A stretch of DNA of 64,000 nt from JAFAXA01 sp963777325 (GTDB lineage Bacteria; Pseudomonadota; Alphaproteobacteria; Acetobacterales; Acetobacteraceae). The number at the start of each line of letters is the position of its first letter. The stretch's first letter is position 1. Below, piece by piece: positions 36,782 through 43,910 of this stretch. Location of the stretch: the NCBI GenBank assembly GCA_963777325.1, contig CAVZQE010000022.1, forward strand, positions 1 through 64,000, written 5' to 3'. The translations under genes were made by a program, and so were the position numbers. Below the pieces are notes generated by a model, which had not been told where the DNA came from, did no database searches, and saw only the letters and a program-made list of their open reading frames with translations.

Positions 36782-37257
36782 GCCGGGAGCGACGGTACTG
36801 GGACTCTGATTGCTTCCTCGGGTGGCTTCAGGCCGAGCCGGATAAGCAGGAAGCTTGTCGTGGCGTGCTCGATGAGGCGAAGGGCGGCTCCATCCTCATC
36901 ATCACGAGCGCTCTGACGATAGCCGAAGTGTTAGCTCTCCGAGGCCGTCCCAAGATTGACGCCAGTTGCCGACATGCCGTCGAGCAGTTCTTTCGGCAGA
37001 GCTATATCTCGGTTCAGAACGTCACGCGTCGGATCGCTGAAGCCGCTCGCGAAGCGGTGTGGGATCACGGCATCGCGCCCAAGGATGCAATCCACGTCGC
37101 CACGGCACTCGCCTTGGAGGTATCATCGCTAAACACCTTCGACGTGGACCTGATGAAGCGAAGTGGACGGGTCGGTGTCCCGGCGCTCACGATATGCCGT
37201 CCGTTCGTGAATGCGCCCAAGCTCGATTTGCGGATGCCAATACTCAAAGGAGACTAA
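36778..37257 (+). CDS. PIN-domain protein (VapC-like ribonuclease) in transposon cargo
   Basis: 159 residues. The PIN active-site acids are all visible: D9 and/or D11 in YWDSDCFLGWL, E50 in TSALTIAEVL, D103 in APKDAIHVATAL and D122/D124 in LNTFDVDLMKRSG. VapC-type toxins cleave RNA (often tRNA) and are countered by a neighbouring antitoxin. Here no standard VapB/AbrB/RHH partner is seen; the candidates are the coupled 249-residue protein upstream and the 50-residue protein downstream. Starts with GTG overlapping the upstream stop. It could be a maintenance toxin of the transposon or part of a defence module; both are inference. Confidence 0.82.
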   Translation: MSRERRYWDSDCFLGWLQAEPDKQEACRGVLDEAKGGSILIITSALTIAEVLALRGRPKIDASCRHAVEQFFRQSYISVQNVTRRIAEAAREAVWDHGIAPKDAIHVATALALEVSSLNTFDVDLMKRSGRVGVPALTICRPFVNAPKLDLRMPILKGD

Positions 37258-37259
37258 GC

Positions 37260-37412
37260 ATGACTGACGAACGTGACGCGGAACAGGTTAAGCGGTTCAA
37301 GGAAGTCGCGCGCTCTATCGGCTGCGACGAGAGTGAAGAAGCGTTTGACGAGAAGCTGAAGGTGATCGCGCGCCACAAGCCGAAGGATAAACCGCCACCC
37401 GAGAAGGACTAG
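37260..37412 (+). CDS. 50-residue charged cargo protein
   Basis: ATG 37260 follows AAAGGAGA and lies 2 bases after the PIN stop. The protein (MTDERDAEQVKRFKEVARSI, then an acidic stretch and a basic, proline-rich tail KPKDKPPPEKD) is predicted helical and has no recognised domain. Its size, charge and position make it a candidate antitoxin for the PIN protein, without direct evidence. Its TAG overlaps the methyltransferase stop on the other strand in a shared CTAG (37409-37412). Confidence 0.7.
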   Translation: MTDERDAEQVKRFKEVARSIGCDESEEAFDEKLKVIARHKPKDKPPPEKD

Positions 37413-38343
37413 ATCAGCGTCCCTTGTTGACCGGACGCTTCGAGCGGCGCGCGCTTGAACGCCGCTCCGGCATCCACAAGCGGGATGGCCGGTTTCGCGC
37501 CCTTCAATGCCTGTTCCAGCGTGACGATTTGGAGGCGTGGATATTGGCGCTCCCCGAGCGTGTAGAAGCCTGCCGAGGCCGCTTCCTTACGCATAGGCTG
37601 GGTCGGTTCCGCCAATGTCAGGAATACGCCTATGGGCGACTTTTCGCGATCAAGCACGCCCTTCAGGTCACGGACCATTGGCACGCCCACATTGTCCCCG
37701 CCCTTGACGCTTACAATAGCCCGCTCCGTCGTCTTTGCGTCGGAACGGAAGTAGATTATCCCGTCGATTCCGCTGTCCGCACCCTTCTTCTTCCCGGCGT
37801 AGGGTTGGGCCTCAATCAGAGATAGTGCCCACCATTGGAATTGGTACTTGTCCCGTGACGCTAGATCGCGCGCGCCATCCAGGTCCTTCGGAGTGCCATG
37901 CACATGAAACTCGATCCCAGGGAAAGCATCCTTCAGCCTACGTTCAATCAGGCTGATTGCGAGATGTGTCACGTCTATGCCGATCCACTGGCGTCCGAGC
38001 TTCTGTGCGGCATGGATTGCCGTCCCGCAGCCGCAAAACGGGTCCATCACAACGTCGCCCGGACTGGAGGATGCCCGGACAATCCGTTCCAATAGAGCCA
38101 ATGGCTTCTGCGTCGGATAGCCGAGAAACTCGGATGAACGGTTATTGATCACCGGCAGATCGTCCCAAAGGCTTTGCAGCGGAACACCAGGCATCTCATC
38201 GAGATAGCGTTTGTACCTGCGGGACTGCACCAGGGCGCGTTTGAATAACGCGCCCCTCCTTGATCATTTGTTCCATTCTCTCCTTTGAGTAAGCCCAATA
38301 CCGCGATACGCCCATCACCTCGTAGTAAGGATTGCCTTTCTCC

Positions 38344-38349
38344 GCCCCA
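38344..38349 (+). repeat. IS21 target-site duplication, left copy
   Basis: GCCCCA, repeated at 40989-40994. A single copy restores the methyltransferase reading frame across the insertion point. Confidence 0.88.
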
Positions 38350-38396
38350 TGCCGCGCGACAATCAGGATGAGAACAAGCCGTCAATCAGGATGAGA
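38350..38396 (+). repeat. Left terminal repeat of the IS21 element
   Basis: Begins TGCCGCGCGAC and holds AATCAGGATGAGA at 38361-38373 and again at 38384-38396. Aligns with the reverse complement of 40942-40988, which begins TGTTGCGCGAC. Confidence 0.88.
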
Positions 38397-38402
38397 GCCA
38401 GG

Positions 38403-38451
38403 TTGGTGTGTACCTGGCGAAGGGCGTAGCCCGCAGCCGGGTACACACCAA
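38403..38451 (+). promoter_or_regulatory. Long-range hairpin in the istA leader
   Basis: TTGGTGTGTACC (38403-38414) is perfectly complementary to GGTACACACCAA (38440-38451) with a 25-base loop. It lies between the left end and istA; a plausible role is blocking translation or transcription that enters from outside the element. Confidence 0.5.
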
Positions 38452-38534
38452 GCTGGTGGCGCGCTCTGCTTGGGTGGAGCCGCTGATGATCGCAGCCGGA
38501 CGGGTAATGACGGTGGCTTCCTTGCTTGCAGAGG

Positions 38535-40046
38535 ATGCCGCGCTTGCCCGGCCGCCACGTCACCGATTGTCAGATGAGGCTTTTCATGAAGTTCCGACAG
38601 AACGACTCCGTGTCGGTTGCCGCGGCCAAGGCGGGGTTCAGTGCCCCGACCGGCTACCGGATCGCCGCCGATCCCCGGTTGCCCTCGCGCAGGCAGGCGC
38701 CGCGCGGACGGCGCCGGCCCGATCCGCTCGCCGCGATCTTCGAGGCTGAGATCGTGCCGATGCTTGCCGCCTCGCCCGGATTGCGGGCGATCGCAATCTT
38801 TGAGGAGATGCAGCGCCGGTACCCCGACCTGGATGCTGGCGTGCGCCGCACGATGGAGCGCCGCATCCGCGCCTGGCGTGCCGTCCACGGCCCCGACCAG
38901 GAGGTGATCTTCCGACAGAGCCATGAACCGGGCCGGATTGGACTGTCGGACTTCACCGACATGGCCGATCTCGGCGTGACCGTCGCCGGCGCCCCGCTGG
39001 ACCATCTTCTCTATCATTTTCGCCTGCCCTGGTCGGGCTTCGAGCATGTCCATGTCATCCTCGGCGGCGAGAGTTTCGTGGCTCTGGCCGCCGGCCTGCA
39101 GGATGCCCTGTGGTCGCTCGGCGGCAGCCCGCGCGAGCATCGCAGCGACAGCCTCTCGGCCGCCTTCCGCAACCTCGACGCCGATGCCCGCACCGATCTG
39201 ACCCGGCGCTACGAGGCTCTGTGCGCGCATTACGGCATGACGCCCAGTCGCAACAATCGCGGCATCGCCCACGAGAACGGCGCGATCGAGAGCGCACACG
39301 GCCACATCAAGGGCGCCTTGCGCGACGCGCTGCTGCTGCGCGGCTCGGCCAGGTTCGACGATCTCGCCGCCTACCGCCGCTTCGTCGGCGAACTTGTCAG
39401 TCGCAAGAACCGCCGCAATGGCGCCCGCATCGACGCCGAACGGCCGCATCTGCAGAGGCTGCCCGAGCGGCGCAGCTGCGATTACGAGGAGACCGTCGTC
39501 GCCGTCACCTCCAGCAGCGGCTTCACCCTACGCAAGGTCTTCTACACCGTGCCCTCGCGGCTGATCGGCCATCGCCTGCGCGTGCGGCTGCATGACGATC
39601 GGCTCGAGCTGTTCGTCGGCGGCACCCCGCTGATGACGCTGCTGCGTGGGAGAGCCGTCGGCAAAGGCCGGCACGGACACGTGGTCGACTACCGGCATGT
39701 GATCCATGCCCTGCGCCGCAAGCCGATGGCGCTGCTCAACCTCGCCTATCGCGACCAGCTCTTCCCGCGCGAGGCCTACCGGCGCACCTTCGAGCGCCTG
39801 GTCGAGCGGGCCGGCGAACGAGACGCCTGCCGGACCATGGTCGCCCTCCTCGCGCTGGCGCATGAGCGCGCCTGCGAGGCCGAACTGGCCGACCGTCTTG
39901 CCGCCGATCTGGCAGCTTGCCGTCTGCCCGACCTCGAAGCGTTGCGCGCCTGCTTTGCGCCTGATCCCGCCTGTCTGCCGGAGGTGACCGTCAGCCTCGC
40001 GCCGCTCGCCGCTTATGACACCCTCCTCGCGGGAGCGGCGGCATGA
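38535..40046 (+). CDS. istA: IS21-family transposase IstA
   Basis: About 503 residues from ATG 38535 (a TTG at 38526 is also in frame). The N-terminal LPGRHVTDCQMRLFMKFRQ ... VAAAKAGFSAPTGYRI is a helix-turn-helix. The DDE core includes LSDFTDMADLGVTV with the first Asp and RNNRGIAHENGAIESAHGHIKGAL with the Glu. C-terminal sequences follow the IS21 plan (FYTVPSRLIGHRLRVRLHDDRLELFVGG). It overlaps istB by ATGA, so the two are made in a coupled ratio. The gene appears intact. Confidence 0.93.
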   Translation: MPRLPGRHVTDCQMRLFMKFRQNDSVSVAAAKAGFSAPTGYRIAADPRLPSRRQAPRGRRRPDPLAAIFEAEIVPMLAASPGLRAIAIFEEMQRRYPDLDAGVRRTMERRIRAWRAVHGPDQEVIFRQSHEPGRIGLSDFTDMADLGVTVAGAPLDHLLYHFRLPWSGFEHVHVILGGESFVALAAGLQDALWSLGGSPREHRSDSLSAAFRNLDADARTDLTRRYEALCAHYGMTPSRNNRGIAHENGAIESAHGHIKGALRDALLLRGSARFDDLAAYRRFVGELVSRKNRRNGARIDAERPHLQRLPERRSCDYEETVVAVTSSSGFTLRKVFYTVPSRLIGHRLRVRLHDDRLELFVGGTPLMTLLRGRAVGKGRHGHVVDYRHVIHALRRKPMALLNLAYRDQLFPREAYRRTFERLVERAGERDACRTMVALLALAHERACEAELADRLAADLAACRLPDLEALRACFAPDPACLPEVTVSLAPLAAYDTLLAGAAA

Positions 40047-40888
40047 CCGGATCCACCCAGCCGATCGATGCGCAGCGTCTGACCCTCATCCTGCACGACC
40101 TGCGCCTGCCCGCCATCAAGCAGAACTGGCCGGACATCGCCACGCGTGCCGACCGCGAAGGCTGGCCCGCCGCACGCTTCCTCGCCAGCCTCGCCGAGCA
40201 CGAGATAGCCGAGCGCGACCGCCGACGCATTGAGCGTCACCTCGCCGAGGCGAGGCTGCCGCCCGGCAAGAGCATAGAAAGCTTCGCCTTCGATGCCGTG
40301 CCGATGGTCTCCAAGGCGCACATCATGGCGATGTGCTCCGGGGACGCCTGGCTCGAGAAGGGTGCCAACCTGATCCTGTTCGGGCCGCCCGGCGGGGGCA
40401 AAAGTCATCTGGCGGCAGCGATCGGTCTCGCCCTGGTCGAGAACGGCTGGCGCGTGCTGTTCACCCGCACCTCCGACATCGTGCAAAAACTCCAGCTCGC
40501 CCGCCGCGACTTGGCACTCGAGGCCGCCATCGCCAAGCTCGACAAGTATCACCTGCTGATCCTCGACGACATCGCCTACGTCACCAAGGATCAGTCCGAA
40601 ACTTCCGTCCTGTTCGAGCTGATCAGCACCCGATACGAGAGGCGGTCGATCCTGATCACCGCCAACCAGCCCTTCGGAGAGTGGGGCAAGATCTTCCCCG
40701 ATCCCGCCATGACGCTCGCCGCCGTCGACCGCCTCGTGCATCACGCGACGATCTTCGAGATGAATGTCGAGAGCTACCGGAGGCGCGCTGCCGTCCAGCG
40801 CAGAACCACACCCGGCCGTCCGCCGACACGCGCGACAATCAAAACCGTCGAGCGATTGTCGCCCAGCGACAATCAGACCAGCGCTTGA
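40043..40888 (+). CDS. istB: IS21-family helper ATPase IstB
   Basis: 281 residues of the AAA+/DnaA-like ATPase that assists IstA and selects targets. Walker A GPPGGGKSHLAAAIG and Walker B LLILDDIAYV are visible, followed by ISTRYERRSILITANQPFGEW, a hallmark of IstB. The N-terminal domain (RLPAIKQNWPDIATRADREGWPAARFLASLAEHE) is also typical. The C-terminal tail beyond about residue 245 is slightly longer than usual and runs toward the right end. Confidence 0.95.
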   Translation: MTGSTQPIDAQRLTLILHDLRLPAIKQNWPDIATRADREGWPAARFLASLAEHEIAERDRRRIERHLAEARLPPGKSIESFAFDAVPMVSKAHIMAMCSGDAWLEKGANLILFGPPGGGKSHLAAAIGLALVENGWRVLFTRTSDIVQKLQLARRDLALEAAIAKLDKYHLLILDDIAYVTKDQSETSVLFELISTRYERRSILITANQPFGEWGKIFPDPAMTLAAVDRLVHHATIFEMNVESYRRRAAVQRRTTPGRPPTRATIKTVERLSPSDNQTSA

Positions 40889-40941
40889 CCCTTGCCAGTC
40901 TCAATCAGAACGGCAACTCTCCACCCGCCGCGACAATCAGT

Positions 40942-40988
40942 TCTCATCCTGATTGACGCTGACCTCTCATCCAGATCGTCGCGCAACA
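40942..40988 (-). repeat. Right terminal repeat of the IS21 element
   Basis: Inverted relative to the left end. It contains the outer GATCTGGATGAGA (40965-40977 on the - strand) and inner ATCAGGATGAGA copies, and ends in ...CAACA at 40988, followed by the GCCCCA duplication. Confidence 0.88.
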
Positions 40989-40994
40989 GCCCCA
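40989..40994 (+). repeat. IS21 target-site duplication, right copy
   Basis: GCCCCA, identical to 38344-38349, directly after the right end of the IS21 element. Confidence 0.88.
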
Positions 40995-41688
40995 CCTGGC
41001 CCACGCATATTGTCGATCCGGTAGCGCCGCCCGTTCTCGTCCACATACCGGTAATCCCGATCTATGTACTTCTGATCATACGGCGTGTACTGCTTGTTCC
41101 ACGTCGCCTTTTCAGAACGGGTATAGAAGAAAATGCTGTCCGTTATACGCCCATAATGCGCAGCGCCCTGCTTGCCGTCATTGTGAGCGTGTGACCGCTT
41201 CCAAATGACCTCGTTCTGGAAGTTGCGGCTCTCGAAAATGCCGTCGAGTAGCAGTTTCAAATAGTGTGAGGCAGTCGGATCACAGTGCAGGTACAGGCTG
41301 CCAGTGGACTTCAGAGCGCGATGCAGCTCAATTAGCCGAACCGCCATCATGGCCAGATATGCCATCATGTCGTTATCGCCCAAAAAGCCGCGCATCGCCC
41401 TAAGCAGGTCGGCGGCGTTCGTGTTGCCGGAGCGCATCACCTGATCGAACGCACTCTCAGCCTCTTGGCCCCAGTGCCAGGTGTCCTCAAACGCCTCAAT
41501 CTGCGCCCGTGATCCGGTCCCGCCCGGCGCTTTGAACAACACGTTGTACGACGCATTCGAGTTAAATGGCGGGTCCAGATAGATCAGGTCCACGCTCTCG
41601 TCCGCGACGCTCTCGCGCAGCACGGCGAGGTTGTCGCCGTAATAGAGTGCATTCCCAGCCATACCGGCGCCGCCCTAATCTCGGCGGA

Positions 41689-41717
41689 GATCTACATCTT
41701 GCGGGTGGGTTTGGCAA
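41689..41717 (-). promoter_or_regulatory. Inward promoter in the right repeat, for the methyltransferase
   Basis: On the - strand TTGCCA (41717-41712), a 17-base spacer and TAGATC (41694-41689) mirror the transposase promoter in the left repeat. The -10 is poorer than on the left. Confidence 0.4.
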
Positions 41718-41730
41718 CTACTATATCGCC
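41692..41730 (-). repeat. Right terminal inverted repeat of the IS1595-type transposon
   Basis: Reverse complement begins GGCGATATA and matches the left repeat at 34 of 39 positions. Directly followed by the TAAGGAAA duplication. Confidence 0.92.
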
Positions 41731-41738
41731 TAAGGAAA
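41731..41738 (+). repeat. Target-site duplication, right copy
   Basis: TAAGGAAA, identical to 34977-34984. Confidence 0.9.
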
Positions 41739-41821
41739 GGCGGGTCCGGACCAGCACCCGGGCGGCTTCGTTTGCATCGGCGCTGATGCTGAGAGCGTTT
41801 CATGGCAGCCGGCTGAGGCTT

Positions 41822-41851
41822 GGTGCTGTGGTAGCGCCATACCACAGCACC
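41822..41851. promoter_or_regulatory. Perfect 12-bp palindrome just upstream of the rplM promoter
   Basis: GGTGCTGTGGTA (41822-41833), loop GCGCCA, TACCACAGCACC (41840-41851). It ends 7 bases before the -35 box. No T run follows, so an operator or an insulating hairpin is as likely as a terminator. Confidence 0.6.
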
Positions 41852-41858
41852 GTAGCGC

Positions 41859-41887
41859 TTGACTCTGGGGGCTTTTCTCGCTCTAAG
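41859..41887 (+). promoter_or_regulatory. Promoter of rplM-rpsI
   Basis: TTGACT (41859-41864), a 17-base spacer, TCTAAG (41882-41887), about 30 bases before the rplM start. A near-consensus -35 with a weaker -10, as expected for a strong ribosomal-protein promoter. Confidence 0.6.
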
Positions 41888-41916
41888 CCCGCCGTTCAAG
41901 CTCAGGAAGACCAGGA

Positions 41917-42381
41917 ATGAAGACCACCCTCTCGCTGAAACCCGCGGAGGTGAACAAGGATTGGGTGTTGATCGACGCGGAGGGCCTCGTCCTCGGCCGG
42001 CTCGCCGTCTTGATCGCCAACCGTCTGCGCGGCAAGCACAAGCCGCAGTTCACGCCGCATGTCGATTGCGGCGATCACGTGGTCGTCGTGAACGCAAGCA
42101 AGGTGCGCGTCACGGGGAACAAGGCCGCGCAGTCGATATTCTATTATCACACGGGCTATCCTGGCGGCATCAAGGGCAACAGCATCCAGCAGCGCCTCGA
42201 CAGCCGCCACCCGGAACGTGTGCTGCACAAGGCGGTCGAGCGCATGATCACGCGCGGCCCGTTGCAGCGCGCGCAGATGAAGCATCTCCACATCTATGGC
42301 GGCGCCGAGCATCCCCACGACGGTCAGGAGCCGAAGCCGCTCGACGTCGGAGCCATCAATTCCAAGAACAAGAGGGTCTGA
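41917..42381 (+). CDS. rplM: 50S ribosomal protein L13
   Basis: 154 residues, full length. Core motifs include DAEGLVLGRLAVLIANRLRGKHK, FTPHVDCGDHVVVVNASKVRVTGNK and YYHTGYPGGIK; the C-terminus LHIYGGAEHPHDGQEP is standard. L13 binds 23S rRNA early in assembly. It is followed by rpsI after 5 bases, the conserved L13-S9 operon. An AGGA lies just before ATG 41917. The transposon inserted about 190 bases upstream and left its promoter intact. Confidence 0.97.
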   Translation: MKTTLSLKPAEVNKDWVLIDAEGLVLGRLAVLIANRLRGKHKPQFTPHVDCGDHVVVVNASKVRVTGNKAAQSIFYYHTGYPGGIKGNSIQQRLDSRHPERVLHKAVERMITRGPLQRAQMKHLHIYGGAEHPHDGQEPKPLDVGAINSKNKRV

Positions 42382-42386
42382 GCAGC

Positions 42387-42884
42387 ATGTCCTCCACACA
42401 GACCCGCACCCTCGCCGACCTCAAGGATCTCGTGGCCGCGACTGGGGTCGGCGCGCCCGAGCAGGAAGCGACCAGGCGGGAGCCGAAGCGCGACGCTCTC
42501 GGCCGCAGCTACGCGACCGGCCGCCGCAAGGATGCCGTCGCCCGCGTCTGGATCAAGCCGGGAAGGGGAGACATCTCCGTCAACGGCCGCAAGGTCGGGC
42601 AGTATTTTGCGCGGCCCGTGCTGCGCATGCTGATCACCCAGCCCTTCCTGGTCGCGGATCGCTACAATCAGTTCGACGTGATCTGCACGGTCACGGGCGG
42701 CGGCCTGTCCGGCCAGGCGGGCGCGGTCCGTCATGGCATCAGCCGCGCGCTGACCTCCTACGAGCCCGATCTCCGCACGATCCTCAAGGCCGCCGGGTTC
42801 CTGACCCGCGACCCGCGGGTCGTCGAGCGGAAAAAATACGGCCGCGCCAAGGCCCGCCGCAGCTTCCAGTTCAGCAAGCGCTGA
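42387..42884 (+). CDS. rpsI: 30S ribosomal protein S9
   Basis: 165 residues. The conserved part starts at SYATGRRKDAVARVWIKPGRGDISVNGR and ends KKYGRAKARRSFQFSKR, whose C-terminal Arg contacts P-site tRNA. An N-terminal extension of about 37 residues is usual in alphaproteobacteria. It is co-transcribed with rplM. The open frame extends far upstream through rplM; ATG 42387 gives the family-length protein. Confidence 0.97.
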   Translation: MSSTQTRTLADLKDLVAATGVGAPEQEATRREPKRDALGRSYATGRRKDAVARVWIKPGRGDISVNGRKVGQYFARPVLRMLITQPFLVADRYNQFDVICTVTGGGLSGQAGAVRHGISRALTSYEPDLRTILKAAGFLTRDPRVVERKKYGRAKARRSFQFSKR

Positions 42885-42959
42885 GCCCATTCGTCCGTCA
42901 GCCCGCTTCTCTCGGAAGGCGGCGCTGGCGGTCGCTTTACCTCTCCCACAGCGCGCGCC

Positions 42960-43910
42960 ATGTCTGTCCGACCGATACAGGAGCGGGCATTGCCGACAGT
43001 GTTCATCGACGGAGAGGCCGGAACGACGGGCCTCGGCATCCGGGAGCGCCTTCGGGACCGCCGCGACCTGACGGTGCGCAGCATCGCCGCCGAGCACCGC
43101 AAGGATTCCACGGCCCGGCGCGACCTCATGGCCGAGGTCGACCTCGTCGTGCTCTGCCTGCCGGATCAGGCGGCGATCGAGGCGGCGGGCCTCGCGCAGT
43201 CCCTCGGGGCGGATGCGCCGAAGGTGCTGGACGCGAGCACGGCGCATCGCGTCCATGCCGATTGGGCCTACGGCTTCGCCGAACTCGAACCCGGACAGTC
43301 AGCGCGCATCGCGGCTGCCGCGCGCGTCGCCAATCCGGGCTGCTATCCGACCGGCGCGATCGCCTTGCTGCGGCCGCTGGTCGATGCCGGCGTGCTGCCG
43401 CCTGGGCATCCGGTCAGCATCAACGCGGTCAGCGGCTATAGCGGCGGCGGCAAGGCGATGATCGAGGCGCATGAGCGCGAGGGCGGCCCGGCGTTCGAGC
43501 TGTACGGCCTCTCCCTCGCGCACAAGCACATCCCCGAAACCGAGACATACGGCCGGCTGGCGCGGCGGCCGATCTTCGTGCCGTCGGTCGGACATTTCGC
43601 GCAAGGGATGCTGGTCTCCATTCCGCTGCACCTCGACACGCTGCCGGGACGGCCGGCCGGCGCCGATCTCCGCGCCGTGCTCGCGGAACGGTATCGGGAT
43701 TGCGCGCTCGTGGCCGTCGCGGACGGGCAGGATACCGGCAAGCTGGAGCCGGAGGCGCTCAACGGCACCGATCGGCTGGAGCTGCACGTTTTCGCGAACG
43801 AGGAAGCGCGGCAGGCCGTGCTGGTCGCGCGGCTGGACAATCTGGGCAAGGGCGCGTCGGGGGCGGCAGTGCAGAATATCGGCCTGATGCTCGGTCTCGA
43901 TCATGGGTGA
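42960..43910 (+). CDS. argC: N-acetyl-gamma-glutamyl-phosphate reductase
   Basis: 316 residues; third step of arginine synthesis, NADPH-dependent reduction of N-acetylglutamyl phosphate. The short type-2 form is indicated by VFIDGEAGTTGLGIRERL, the catalytic Cys128 in VANPGCYPTGA and the His block AHKHIPET. A TTG at 42990 is another possible start close to the family's VFIDGEAG N-terminus; no ribosome-binding site separates the two clearly. It overlaps the next gene by 8 bases. Confidence 0.93.
   Translation: MSVRPIQERALPTVFIDGEAGTTGLGIRERLRDRRDLTVRSIAAEHRKDSTARRDLMAEVDLVVLCLPDQAAIEAAGLAQSLGADAPKVLDASTAHRVHADWAYGFAELEPGQSARIAAAARVANPGCYPTGAIALLRPLVDAGVLPPGHPVSINAVSGYSGGGKAMIEAHEREGGPAFELYGLSLAHKHIPETETYGRLARRPIFVPSVGHFAQGMLVSIPLHLDTLPGRPAGADLRAVLAERYRDCALVAVADGQDTGKLEPEALNGTDRLELHVFANEEARQAVLVARLDNLGKGASGAAVQNIGLMLGLDHG

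Larger units (their letters stand above)
38350..40988 (+). mobile_element. IS21-family insertion sequence
   Basis: 2639 bp with TG...CA ends and 6-bp duplications (GCCCCA). The termini (38350-38396 and 40942-40988) are 47-bp inverted repeats with about 10 mismatches. Each end has two copies of a GATGAGA-containing motif, the multiple terminal repeats expected for IS21. Two overlapping rightward genes, istA and istB, fill it and both are intact, so it may still move. Its GC is higher than that of the host transposon, which suggests a different source. It disrupts the cargo methyltransferase. Confidence 0.94.
37409..41662 (-). pseudogene. Site-specific DNA adenine methyltransferase with Mrr-like C-terminus, split by IS21 and frameshifted
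   Basis: N-terminal part (41662 down to about 40994): motif IV DPPF at residues 30-33 (LIYLDPPFNSNASYNVLF). C-terminal part (about 38344 down to 37409): the rest of the target-recognition region (GAEKGNPYYEVMGVSRYW), then motif I DPFCGCGTAIHA. The order IV-TRD-I is that of beta-class N6-adenine/N4-cytosine methyltransferases. After it, FQWWALSLIEAQPYAGKKKGADSGIDGIIYF ... AIVSVKGG looks like an Mrr-type PD-(D/E)xK nuclease core. Removing the IS21 element and one TSD restores GPGGAEKGN exactly. One extra base at 38216-38217 also breaks the frame; corrected, the protein would be about 535 residues. Its start lies 30 bases inside the right inverted repeat. Confidence 0.88.
34985..41730 (+). mobile_element. 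IS1595-family transposon with cargo genes and a nested IS21 element
   Basis: The element is bounded by 39-bp imperfect inverted repeats (34985-35023 and 41692-41730; 34 of 39 positions match, both beginning GGCGATATA) and a perfect 8-bp duplication TAAGGAAA. It encodes an ISXO2-type transposase at the left end, three rightward cargo genes and a leftward methyltransferase gene starting 30 bases inside the right end. Without the nested IS21 insertion (2639 bp plus a 6-bp duplication) it would be about 4.1 kb. IS1595-family elements are known to include members with passenger genes. GC of the cargo and transposase is visibly below that of the chromosome. It inserted between the SGNH hydrolase gene and the rplM promoter. 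Confidence 0.93.
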
